Source of the DNA: Gymnothorax reevesii
Lineage: Eukaryota; Chordata; Actinopteri; Anguilliformes; Muraenidae
Length of the DNA: 64,000 bases
Assembly: GCA_029721435.1 (NCBI GenBank)
Contig: CM056576.1
Span: 67,785,876 to 67,849,875, forward strand
Direction of reading: 5' to 3'
In this document: positions 20,136 to 30,413 of the stretch, piece after piece
Numbering within the stretch: the first letter of the stretch is position 1
Layout of the letters: each line of letters starts with the position of its first letter
Program-made: the position numbers and the translations under genes
Notes under the pieces: model-generated
What the model saw: only the letters and a program-made list of their open reading frames with translations
Databases searched by the model: none
What the model was told of the DNA's origin: nothing

Positions 20136-21878
20136 TCGCTGTAGTATACGATTTGAAAGTTTGATCATAATCAATAACCTCATTTAGATGGTGGTTATGG
20201 TCCTATAGTACAATCTACACAATGTGAAGAGCAAAAAAAATGAAAAAAATCCATTCACTCTATTGGCTGCAGGGCTGCAGAAACGTTGACCAATGTCACC
20301 CATTCGGCCGGATGGCTTACATTGGTCAACATCTCTCTCCAACTCTCATCCAATCCCCTCGCTGTAGTTGACACTCCCGCAAGAGCTTGCTCTGACTCCC
20401 TGTGCTCCGCGTTCCGCCTCGTCCCCGCCCCCTTCTGCATTATAAACTTTCTGCAACAAGCAAGTAGCTGGTGGCAGTAATGCACCAAGTGTTTGCAAAC
20501 CGCCAAAAAACATTAAAGAAGAAGAGGAAGATGTAGCTGAATAGCAGTTTAGCAACAAGGGCTAGAAGAGTGGGAAAGAAAGACAGTGGCAGTAGCAAGC
20601 GGCCCCTGCTTGCCCCACTGGCAAAAGTTGGGAGAAAGCGTAAGTCTGCTGAGGAAAAGGCAGAGACAAAGAGGAAATGTGAGCAACGCACGACTCAAAA
20701 CCGAGTAAACATCGCATCATCACCGTTGGAGGAAGCTCCAGGAGGATTTGGGCCTGAAAACTGACGCTGATACAGACTTTTGTTGAACAGGTAGGTAATT
20801 TTTGACTTGTATTGTGTGAGTTGTTACATAAATAACTTTTTATAAGTCTATGACACTGCTGGCTTATGACTGTAAACGCTGCCGGTTTTCTCAGTGTTGA
20901 CAAACTGGGTTGGAACGTTAGGCGTTTATTTTTAGCATTGTAAACTTGTATTGCTGTCATCAGTGTTGTGCCTGAATGCATTCAGTGAACTCATGACCTC
21001 GTTCATACGTATTTCCGATTGATGAACGTTATTCTGAACGTGTTCATTATGGCTTTCTTGAAAGGCGCGCTCTCTTGCTGATGCAGAAACCTCCGCTCCG
21101 GATCTGCACCGGCTCCAGCAGACCCGGCTCAGAGCCAGGGCAGATCAGGAGCGGAGGAGCTAGCTATCTGGGGGGGGTTTCTGAACAACAAGAACATCTG
21201 ATCAAATACAAAATATTTGCCTCTCTCAATCACCGGGATTTTTTTGCGGTGTGTTTTTGCTGTTGTTCATTTATGTGGAATAAATATTGCACTGTGGAGC
21301 TGTTGTAGTTTTATCATTAGCGGGACTTTCATGACTATCATGACAGCCTCCACGAAATATAATGGGCTTGTTTTTGATTTAGGCCTATCGTAATATAGTG
21401 AGGAAGAAACAATAGCAGTTGACATTGTAATTTACGCTAGGTTTAACATGCACTTAATAACTTTAAATGTTGCTATACCTGCAATTCCGACATGGCAAAT
21501 CTTCATTCTAGGCTTGGCTCTGCATCTGTTTACCACCAGTGTTCTGACAAATTTTGCTACCTATCAAAATATGCTACCTCACGGTTCTGCACTTGTGCAA
21601 ACCTGAAATCTCGGGCTGTTTCCTCGCTCATATCTGAAGTATCTTCAAAAATCATAAAAATAGATTTATTTTCACTGCGCATTTCGACCTGTAAGCGTAC
21701 ATATACAGTATTTGCACGTACACGCTGGGTTTTCCTGAAAATGCAGAAATTAGATGATAATGGCGTATATGGGCATATATCTTCAAACAAACTTATCCAA
21801 CTCATTATAACATCTGCTATTGTTATAATAAGCTCACAAATAACAAAGGGGTCTATTCTCCCATGCGCTTAAGTCGAA

Positions 21879-21902
21879 AAAAGCGCGTAGCTACGCGCTT
21901 TT
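21879..21902. repeat. 24-bp perfect palindrome in the Harbinger subterminal region
   Basis: Half-site AAAAGCGCGTAG followed directly by its complement. It begins 30 bp inside the left end. Similar GCGCTTAA and ACGCGTA motifs recur up to about 22080 and again near 24345-24415, so it may be a transposase or Myb-protein binding site. Confidence 0.8.
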
Positions 21903-22369
21903 CAGCCTACGCGTATTCTCCCCTCGACTTAAGTCTGTTCATTACGCGCCTTGAAGGCACTTACGCGCTTGGGGCGGAGCAAGGCCAAAATCGGGGCGTT
22001 TCCGGGCGTTTCTCATGCAAATAACACTTACGCGTATTCTCCCCCTGGCTTACGCGGTTTTTTTTGTTAAGCGCCTTTGAGGGCTGTATTAAGGTCAAGC
22101 GCCAACATTAGGCGAAATTGAATATTGCGTTTGATGTCGGTTATAGGCCGAATTTTAACATTAATTTTATTTTATTTAACATGGTAAAGGTTGAGACATT
22201 TAATATTCGATTGTTCTTCCTTATTTCTAAACTACATTTCTCAAAGCCATGATAATTTATCAAACGAAATCATCACATGATATTACGCATCAGCCTCTTC
22301 TCCAATCAGTTAAATTACAAACGCAAAACAATTAATTAACACGAGTATACATAAGACCATCATTCTACC

Positions 22370-22745
22370 ATGCCCTCAAAATCTAAAGCCAAAATGCCAG
22401 TCCTGCATTTGCTTGCACTCTTGCGTGATTGGGAAAGAGTAAGAGGAGCGCGCCGAGCTCGAAGACGAACACTCGTATATCGGCTTCGTTTGGACATCCT
22501 GGGACAAACAAACATCGAGTGCATCCAACGCTTTCGCCTGGACCGTGCATGAGGCAATCATCTATCTTTGCCGACTTCTGGATGAACAACTATCCAGCCG
22601 CAGCAATTATCAACAAAACATACCCGTGGTCATCAACGTCAGAACTGCGCTGTCGCTCCTGGCATCTGGGTTGTTTCAGAGAGTGGCTGGTCATGTCATT
22701 CACATCACAGGCGTCTGTGTCAAGGTGTCTGACGCAGTTCGTTGG
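22370..22745 (+). pseudogene. HARBI1-like transposase, amino-terminal fragment
   Basis: The first frame gives RRRTLVYRLRLDILGQ and CIQRFRLDR. After a frameshift it reads HEAIIYLCRLLDEQLSSRSN and TALSLLASGLFQRVAGHV, and after another QASVSRCLTQFV. These match the start of HARBI1-type proteins (ALRFLATGSFQ...ISQASVSR). The DDE core is absent, so it cannot be a nuclease. Confidence 0.75.
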
Positions 22746-23085
22746 CGCTTCAAGTTCTTCTCCATGCACTTCCACTGCAGAAAGAGTAGATGCCATCCCT
22801 TCCTCCAGTGCAGTGAAATGCACAGGGGATGATGGTTGCCCACCACCTGTTGCGTGTACAGTTCTCCGGTGTGCAGAGAACCTGGCTTTTACAGCGCCCC
22901 GCAGATCTCTCCATTTAGGCTTTAAATCGGGGATACTGCGCTTACATCTCCCCACCGAAGCCACATCCAGAACTATACGCAGCTTAATTCCTCGGATCAG
23001 CCTTCATTGCTTGCTTGCCATACACCAACATCTGTGAAATTTGGTTTTCGGCTTTGGCTCGACATCGCCATCATTGTCTTCCATG
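22740..23085 (-). pseudogene. Myb/SANT-like Harbinger accessory protein fragment
   Basis: On minus the segment contains KPKWRDLRGAVKARFSAHRR and TVHATGGG followed by HFTALEEGMAS. This is the third helix and linker of the Myb/SANT-like proteins that accompany HARBI1 transposases. The upstream part contains stops, and the downstream part joins the transposase fragment in opposite orientation. Non-functional. Confidence 0.65.
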
Positions 23086-23834
23086 TTCTATAAACAAATG
23101 CGACTGCCCTATATGTTCGTGATAATCTAAAAAGTTGTGATATTCTCACGAGTGAGGGGATTGATTTTCTCATTGAGGATATCTGTATTAACTAACTCGA
23201 GTCCTAGTAATATTTTACCATTGGTAATACTGTGTAATTTAATGTGTGAATAAAGATATTATTAAATAGGCTGCTCTAGATTGAGCCCAACCCTGGCAAA
23301 TACCAAAGCACTATCCATTTGTTAATCAATTTTAGCCTTTAAAGAATAGCCGACATGGGAAGAATCATTATCAGTAAATGGGATAATTGATTATAATAAA
23401 GTAGTAGGCACAAGTTCAAGTGAATGTGTCGCTCAAATCAAATAGGATGATAGGCTATGGATATGGAATTCTGTCATTACTGAGGCGGTTTCGGGGCGGG
23501 GAGATGACCGCGTGCGGAGTAGGAATCCTTGTTAAAGCGTTTCCATGTCCTTTAGTTGCAAACATGACATCGGAGTAGTTTTCAAGTGCGCAATTTCTAA
23601 ATGAGATCATATAAACTGTCTTTGATTGTCTTTGTGTGACAAGAATGTTCCCTTTGTCTTCTTCCCTGTCTTCCACGGAACAAACAGGCTGGTGTAGGAG
23701 GGGCACATTTTCAATGATCTGATTGAGAAGCGCTAAATTCTTTATTTATTATTTTATTATCGCGGCAATTTGTTTGTATGCATAGCTTTAATGCCATGGT
23801 GGCTAGAGCAAGAAATAACAAGTGTTTGTTACTA

Positions 23835-23925
23835 ACATATCCCCCGCCGCCGCAATTTTATGTGTCCGTACGGACGGAGCCCAATGCTATATCCCCCGTT
23901 ATCCCCGGCGGGGGATAAATAAAGA
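23835..23925. repeat. Short dispersed repeat, copy 1 (CCCCCGCCGCC...GGACGGAGCCC)
   Basis: ATATCCCCCGCCGCCGCAAT, TTTTATGTGTCCGTAC and GGACGGAGCCCAATGCTATA occur in order. The same three blocks are found at 29733-29835. The end GGCGGGGGATAA mirrors the start, so it may be a small palindromic element. Confidence 0.65.
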
Positions 23926-24884
23926 GATGTCTGAATTACGTCTTGTAATTGGTACGGCCTACTATTACAGCGGCATATAAAACCTCGTATCTTCACAATG
24001 ACAAACTTCACAGGAAATATAAATGGATAAATATAGTTTAAAATAAAAATGTTTAATTTTGCATGTTAGAATAGTGAACATACGAGTTTTCGTTTCTTAT
24101 CAGTTTGGAGATACGAGGTTTTATCAGCAGGCCGACAATATTCAAATTTAAAGTCTGGATTGCGTTTTCCATGGACCACAAATGCGTTTTTATTGTTAAT
24201 CAGAAAATCCTTTTTCCATGTTTTCCTGATAGCCATAATCAATGAGCTTTGTACAGAGTCTGCCGCTCTTTTGGATCAGTCACACCTCTTTCATAAGGCC
24301 GCCTACATTCTGAAGTTAAGCGCTGTGGGCGTGATCGAAGCGAGTAGGGGAGAATACGCGTAACTCAAAAGCGCTTAACTCGAAGCGCGTAAAAAAGGAC
24401 TTACGCGCTAATGGGAGAATAGACCCCAAAGTGACTATTGTAACCTGAGTCATATTGCAATATCAAGGCGAAAACAAAGACTTAACGATCGCTTTGCATT
24501 ACGGTAGCATTTTTTGACAACCGAGCATAATTTGACAGAACACCGGCCAGCTTGTTGCTCTGGTAGAGAGCGTGTGTCTGGGAGTCTCCGGGTGGAGGGC
24601 CACACGTGATCGGTGGGAGGGATCAGGGAGCACAGAGGGGAGGGGTGCGTGAGTGTGTGTGTGTCTGTGTGGGGGCGGGATGCTTTTTTCAAATTTTTCT
24701 CAACGTCTCAATCTTTCTCAACTGATTCTCAAATCGTAGACTACAGCTTTAAACAAAGTTTGCCATACAGCCAGTTACTGGGAGTGAGGAGGGTCTGTAG
24801 TACTGTGGAAGAATTTGAAATGCAGGCACAAGTACTGATATCCCGCTTTCTAGAAAGGGGCTACGAGAAAAAACACTTGGATTC

Positions 24885-25517
24885 TTGTGTAGCGAGAGTA
24901 GCGCACAAGATAGAGACACTTTATTAACATCTAGAATTCCTCGAACTAAGAAATACTCTGTTATCTTTACAAGTATATTTTCAGCTCAGTCACAACAGAT
25001 TAAACAAATCATCCAACAACAATGGCACATTCTATCCAGTGGCCAGTTGATAGGTCGCGAATTCTCGGATCCTCCGATGTTCGCATTCAAAAGATCCAGC
25101 AACTTGAAAGACCATCTTATAAAATCAGATATGTTTGTAGAACCAAAACACTTCCTTAGCTCCCCTCCTCAGGGTAACTTGTGTTCTGGCTGCAATAACT
25201 GCAACGCCTTAATTCATTCTGATCATTTTCTACACCCGCAAACAGGTAAAACAATAAGAGTCAGCGGCCACATTACATGTCACACAACATATGTAGTTTA
25301 TTTGCTGAAATGTCCTTGTGGGCTATATTACGTGGGCAAGACTAAGAGAGAACTCAGGGTTCGTATTTCTGAACAGAAGGGCAACATAAGAAATAAAGAC
25401 ATACGATCTTCAGTTGCTCGACATTTTAATGCGATGAAACATGCAGTTTGTACGCTTAGGTTTATGGGCATTGAAGCAGTGTTGCCACCCCTTAGGGGAG
25501 GTAATAGAGACAACTAG
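24885..25517 (+). pseudogene. Penelope-like GIY-YIG endonuclease region
   Basis: A 210-codon open stretch with a zinc-finger-like CSGCNNC, then the GIY-YIG core VVYLLKCPCGLYYVGKTKRE (the GIY and YIG triads read VVY and YVG). RVRISEQKGNIRNKD and SSVARHF follow, as in Penelope elements. The domain nicks target DNA to prime reverse transcription in its family. Its catalytic arginine region (KTKRELRVRI) looks intact, but the RT it was fused to is broken and frameshifted. Confidence 0.88.
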
Positions 25518-25599
25518 ATAATGTAATTCCAGGGAATTACGTGTGCATGAAAATGCAAAGTGTAGTTGCATAAGGTGGAGTTTGTTGCAAATAATTGCA

Positions 25600-27325
25600 T
25601 TATGATATTGGTAGCTAGGTTGTTAGAAGGATAATTATGGTAGTGGTGAGAGCTTTTATTTTGAAACAGATGTGGACAGAGGAAACAGTTGGCGGGAGTC
25701 ATAGTTGATGACAACTGTCATTTGGAAATTTTAAACAGTGAAATTTTTTAATGTTGAAGAATTGTAGTGAGGACTTTTATTTTGAAACAGTTTTGGACAG
25801 ATGAAACAGTTAGCACGAGTCATGGTCGATAACAATCAGGAGTTGGAATGGCTGAACAGCTGAGATGTTGAGTAGTTTAAATAGTTAAATTATTTAACAG
25901 TGAATTATTTCAGTGAGGGTTTTTATTTTGAAACAGTTGTGGACAGCTGAATCAGTTGGCGGGAGTTATATTTGATGACAGCTGGCAGTTAGAATGGTTG
26001 AACAGTTGAATGGTTGAGTAGTTAAATAGTCAAATTATTTAACAGTGAATTATTTCAGAGAGGGCTTTTATTTTGAAACAGTCTTGTTTGTTGAATTATT
26101 TCAGAGAGGATTTTTATTTTGAAAGAGTTGTGAACAGAGGAAACAGTCGGCAGGAGTCATAGCTGATGACAACTGACAGTTGGAATGGCTGAACAGTTAA
26201 ATAGTTGAGTATTTTAAATCGTTAAATTATTTAACAGTGAATTATTTCAGTGCGAACTTCTATTTTGAAACAGTTTTGGACAGAGGAAACAGTTGGCGGG
26301 AGTCATAGTTGATGACAATCAGCAGTTGGAATGGCTGAACGGTTGAAAAGTTGAGTAGTTTAAAAAGTTAAATTATTTTATTGTTATTTTTCATAATGAG
26401 GACTTTTATTTTGAAACAGTTGTGGACAGAGGAAACAGTTGGCAGGAGTCATAGTTGATGACAACTGACAGCTGGAATGGCTGAACAGTTAAATAGTTGA
26501 GTAGTTCAAATAGTTAAATTATTTTATTTTTATTTGTCGTAACGAGGACTTTTATTATGAAACAGTTGTGGACAGAGGAAACAGTTCACAGGAGTCATAG
26601 TTGATGACAACCGACAGTTGGAATGGCTGAACAGTGAAATAGTTGATTTGTTACAGTAGTTAAATTGGCCTATTTAACTGTCAATTATTGTAGTGAGGGC
26701 TTTTATTTTGAAACAGTTTTGCTCTGAGGAAACTGTTGACAGGAGTTTTAGGTGATGAAACTGACAGTTGGAATAGCTGAACGGTGATAAGTTGAGTAGA
26801 ATTCATAGTTACATTATTTAATTGTGATTTATTGTAATGAGGACTTTGATTTTGAAACAGTTGTGGACAGAGAAAACAGTTGGCAGGAGCTATAGTTGAT
26901 GACAACTGACAGCTGGAATGGCTGAACAGTGAAATAGTTGAGTAGTTCAAATAGTTAAATTATGTTATTATTATTTGTCGTAATGAGGACTTTTATTTAG
27001 AAACAGTTTTGCACCGAGGAATCTGTTGACAGGAGTTATAGGTGATGACAACTGACAGTTGGAATGGCTGAACAGTTAAATATTTGAGTAGTTAAAATAG
27101 TTAAATTATTTAAGAGTGATTTCTTGTTGTGAGGACTTTTATTTTGAAACAGTTGTAGACAGAGGAAACATTTGGCAGGAGTCATAATTGATGACAACTG
27201 ACAGCTGGAATGGCTGAACAGTGAAATAGTTTAGTAGTTTAAATAGTTAAAGTATTTTATTGTTATTTGTCGTAATGAGGACCTTTATTTTGAAACAGTT
27301 GTTGGCAGAGGAAACAGTTGAACGG
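25600..27325. repeat. Satellite array, about 146-bp unit, roughly 12 copies
   Basis: The marker TTTTATTTTGAAACAG recurs near 25655, 25777, 25924, 26070, 26114 (partial), 26259, 26404, 26550, 26701, 26848, 26994, 27138 and 27285. Spacing is 143-152 bp for complete units. Each unit also has GGACAGAGGAAACAGTTGG, GATGACAACTGACAG, GGAATGGCTGAACAG and an AT-rich end with TAGTTAAATTATTTA. It starts about 80 bp after the Penelope stop codon. Long open frames in it are repeat artefacts. Confidence 0.93.
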
Positions 27326-27499
27326 GATCTGTAGTCTTAAGCCTGATTCATGCTTCTTACGGTCAGCTCGGCCCACAAGGTGAAATGACGCAATTGCAGC
27401 AGGGCGACAGAGTGCGGAGGGTCCGCGGAGGCTCTAAACGCTGAGCCGCGCACCTGGACGATTTCGTAACAACGCGGCCGGGGTCGTACAGTACGGAGG

Positions 27500-27790
27500 A
27501 CGATTTGTGCCATATTAATAAATAAATCTTTCAATAAATCAATAAATATATCCTTCAATATATAATTCAATAAATAAATAAATAAGTAAATAAATCTATC
27601 CATTAATAAAAACATTAATTAATACATAAATGCATGAATAAACAAATCCATAAATAAATATTTTAATATATAAATAAATGAATGCATCAATAAATAAATA
27701 CATAAATAAATATTTTTATTCATTTATTGATGAATATATTTCACATATTATTTTTTTTTACAAGCATATATTTATATATTTGTTGAAGGA
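27500..27790. repeat. AAATA-rich simple sequence
   Basis: Imperfect AATAAATA/ATAAATAAAT tract between a CpG-containing segment (27330-27500, beginning TAAGCCTGATTCATGCTTC, a start common in fish DNA elements) and unique sequence. Confidence 0.75.
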
Positions 27791-28510
27791 TATATTGACG
27801 CTTTTATTGATAGATTTCATGATATGTAAATGCAAATGAAGGGTGGGTTTCAGTTGGTCTAGCTGTTCTGATTGGTCGGCAGTTGCGTGTGTAGATATAG
27901 CTCAGCGACAAAAGCGATAGCTTATCCCCGTTCAAAAAATATCTAAATTCGAAATGGAGTTCATGACGGAGCACAGACCAGAAACTTTGACTCTTGCGGA
28001 TGACATTGATAGTGGCAATGTTGTACGGATGCGGATGTCTGTGAATTACCTATCCGTAATGTGTAAAATAGCTTTAAGCTGAATTAGCTAACGTTAGCCA
28101 CTGAACAGAACCAGAAATGTTTCCTTAATAATTTTTTGTCAAATTACGTTCTTGTCTGGCCAGTTTTGCGAAAAGAGAAAACTGGCAGATGTTTTGTTTT
28201 CGTGCTCTCGCATTACGCCATGCTGTTCCGTCCTCCTAGTGGTTCATAAAAACACACTGAAGAGACAAGCAACATTTAACGCTACTCAATATTTAAGCTT
28301 CTAAAGCTTCAGGGGGGATCTCACAGGCGGGCTGTTCTACTCCACGTCTCCCGTGAAAATTTTCAAATGTAGATCCATGCAGGATCGTCTGCAGGTTGCT
28401 CCACACGAACTCCTCCATATTGGAATTACTCAGCGCTGCGATTTTAATAACGCTGTCTTTAAGGCCTTTGACTCTTTCTATTACACTTTCGCTACAACAT
28501 TGCCACTATC
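27791..28510. other. Intronic sequence without recognised elements
   Basis: Nothing was recognised here beyond short open frames. Confidence 0.4.
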
Positions 28511-28514
28511 AATG

Positions 28515-28745
28515 ACAGCGTTTACATGCACACCATATTCCCGTGTTAATCGGAATATGAGACTATTCCGATTGCGTTACCTGTCATGAAAACTCGTGCA
28601 ATAACCAACCCGATTAAGGTCATTTTCCAATTTGAAATATTCCGAATAAGACCCCTGGCATATGCCTGGTTTAATCGGAATATTGGCTCATGTATACTTC
28701 TAAATCGGAAAATGCCCCCGAACAGAATATTCAACTACGTCTGCG
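28515..28745. repeat. Harbinger-associated repeat with CGGAATAT motifs
   Basis: Starts ACAGCGTTTACATGCACACC and contains several direct and inverted copies of TAATCGGAATAT/ATATTCCGA. It directly precedes a Myb/SANT-like coding fragment, so it is probably the subterminal region of another decayed Harbinger element. The opposite end was not found. Confidence 0.5.
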
Positions 28746-28819
28746 CCTGTTCAGTTCGCAGGGAATTAGCCTTCTTGAAGCGAAGAGGAGATGCGAAGAG
28801 GAGACGACTGTGTGCATTC

Positions 28820-29005
28820 AGATAATGAAAGACATTAATATATTGGAATATATCGATGGGCGAAAACACCGTAGCAACGGTATCTTTAAGATGTGCGAAA
28901 AGTGGACAGAGGCTGGTTTTGTGTTAAATGCCAAACAAGTTATGCTTCGCTGGAAAACTCTGAGGGCGGCATATTCCAAAGCGAAAAAAAAAATACAGGC
29001 AGTGG
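28820..29005 (+). pseudogene. Myb/SANT-like (trihelix) fragment of a Harbinger element
   Basis: The open frame at 28690-29109 contains INILEYIDGRKHRSNGIFK and QVMLRWKTLRAAYSKAKKK. It has the pattern of Myb/SANT-like DNA-binding domains of Harbinger accessory proteins (NIL..LDGK..RN..IF ... QC..KWK.LK..Y..AK). Residues before and after do not match the family. Likely a truncated copy. Confidence 0.6.
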
Positions 29006-29674
29006 CTATTTTTACGCCAATCGTAATCTTACTCCAATTTGCTATTCTTACGAGCTTCCCATATGTTCATGCACAATGTAGGAAATTTGTACTTGGACCC
29101 ATAGACTGATTTATGCAGTCTATGCTTATACCACGGCATTAACCTGTCTCAGCTGACATTAGCTAGCGGGACGGCAGTGACATTAACGTTACTTATGTTT
29201 TCTAGCTAGTTGCTTAACCTTGCTAATGGGTAAGGTTGTTATAGCTAAGAGTTTAATTTTAGGTTCAACGTTTGCTCCCTGATATTTAGGGAACTGTCAG
29301 GTCTTCACTCCCCACAATCAGTAGTCAGTAGTGATTAGTGTCGTGTAGAAGAGCTGATAGCTGCACAAGGCAGGGCTCAAGAAGCTTTTTCTTCTTGAAA
29401 GCTGTAGTTGGTAACTTTGAGGAGAGAGAAGACTTCGCACAAAAATTTGAAAAAAGCAACTTTCAGATCCCTCCCCCTCCCTCTCTACTGCACTCCTCAA
29501 ACCCTCCCCCAGAAAGCTGCCTTGCGCGCGAAGGCATGCGAGCTGTTATGCATGCATCTGCGGAGAGATTTTGCACGTTCACATTATGAAAGCGGCCAAG
29601 TTTCCGAGGCTAGACGTTACTGTTGCGAACAGTCGACACTGCTGGCCAACAACCAGGCGGGTCGTTAGACGAGA

Positions 29675-30413
29675 AAATTCCAGGGCTAATATCCCTCCTT
29701 TAATTGAAAAGAAGTGTTTGCCACCAACATGGCAATATCCCCCGCCGCCTCAATTTTATGTGTCCGTACAGACGGATGGACGGAGCCCAATGCTATATCC
29801 CCCGCTTCGCTCTAATCGCGCAGCGAGGGATAATAATCCGTCCGGGCAAATTCTAGATGGTTTTTCTTCATTCACACGTTTTCCAATTCAAGAATAATCA
29901 AGTGGCAGTTGAGGACACGGCTTCTCTCCCCCATGCGATCTAAAAGCGACAAAATAATAGGCTACATTCAGTACCGAAAAATAATTTGATTATAATTAGG
30001 TCTGTGCACCGTCACTCGCCGATGGCATTTCAGAACTCTTCAGCGAATGAAGATAATTTCGGCGACAAGTACATACACTTGTTTTTGCAGCACGGTCGCT
30101 CAATTCATAGTAAAAAAAAAAATAGACAGCTGTCCGATTGGAAAATGTAAACGGACTAAACCACTTACTAGTCTGAAATGCCGTCGCTGGGTGCAGGTGC
30201 ATAGACCTAATTATAATTAAATTATTTTTCTGTCCTGAATGCAGCCCATTATTTTGTCGCTTTTAGATCGCATGAGGGAGAGAAGCAGTCTCTTCCATTG
30301 CCACTTGATTAGTCTTGATTTGGAAAATGTGTTAATAAAAGGAAAACCATCTAGAATTAGCCAGGACTAATGTTAATCATTTTCAATAAATAGAGGGATA
30401 TTAGCCCCAGATT
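29675..30413. repeat. Large imperfect inverted repeat (foldback MITE)
   Basis: Outer ends CAGGGCTAATATCCCTC and, inverted, TGGGGCTAATATCCCTC. Arms continue with TCTAGATGGTTTT(T/C)CTT, CAAGTGGCA, ATGCGATCTAAAAGCGACAA, AATAATTTGATTATAATTAG and ATGGCATTTCAGA or close variants. Centre near 30110. The left arm is lengthened by the insertion of the repeat at 29733-29835. Arm sequence is also related to the hAT MITE at 40910. Confidence 0.8.
29733..29835. repeat. Short dispersed repeat, copy 2
   Basis: Same order of blocks as copy 1 at 23835-23925: CCCCCGCCGCC, TTTTATGTGTCCGTAC and GGACGGAGCCCAATGCTATA. It has a longer CAGACGGATGGACGG centre and a GCGCAGCGAGGGATAATAA end. It interrupts the left arm of the inverted repeat. 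Confidence 0.65.

Larger units (their letters stand above)
21849..24426. mobile_element. Second Harbinger-type element, internally deleted
   Basis: The ends GGGTCTATTCTCCCAT (left) and its complement (right) are flanked by CAAAG on both sides (21844-21848 and 24427-24431). If the first G belongs to the repeat, the duplication is AAA, closer to the 3 bp expected for Harbinger. The interior holds the amino-terminal third of a HARBI1-like transposase on plus and a Myb/SANT-like gene on minus, joined head-on near 22745. The subterminal regions repeat ACGCG/GCGCTTA motifs and contain a 24-bp perfect palindrome. Length 2578 bp. Confidence 0.75.
20139..24746. mobile_element. Large insertion in the Penelope element with short inverted ends
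   Basis: The Penelope frame stops at ...YHPHS (20135) and resumes at SFKQSLPYSQLL (24745). The inserted block starts CTGTAGTATACGATTTGA and ends with the complement of CTGTAGTCTACGATTTGA, 17 of 18 bases matching. A target duplication is not evident. The outer block (20139-21843 and 24432-24746) has a CpG-rich stretch near 20255-20440 and a purine-rich stretch near 20500-20700, but no recognised protein. The second Harbinger is nested inside. Class unknown. Confidence 0.65.
17930..25517 (+). mobile_element. Penelope-like retroelement (RT plus GIY-YIG), interrupted
   Basis: Plus strand, antisense to lpin1. The coding order is a leader with VINLSRRILNETELALLSKG near 18370, then an RT starting ESILIRKADKGGAV and RRPIVSGIDSLTEPI (18703-19308). 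RT continues after an insertion with LQGVSMGSPLNPNYAN near 19785, then SISFLDARIYK and ETDRNNHLHYSSYHPHS (to 20133). After a second insertion comes LPYSQLLGVRRVCS (24760) and a GIY-YIG endonuclease ending at 25517. Retention of GIY-YIG and a CxxC motif ahead of it resembles the Neptune/Penelope group. The two insertions are at 19310-19666 and about 20139-24746. Several frameshifts are present. Confidence 0.9.

Noticed and set aside
22429..23037. 202-codon plus-strand frame in the second Harbinger
   Set aside because: Only a short stretch (QASVSRCLTQFV) is transposase; the rest is antisense to the Myb-like fragment or noise.
25514..26950. Minus-strand open frames in the satellite region
   Set aside because: They repeat the same peptide pattern with the 146-bp period and have no start or domain support.
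25600..27325. CRISPR-like array
   Set aside because: Units are contiguous diverged tandem repeats without unique spacers, and the genome is eukaryotic.
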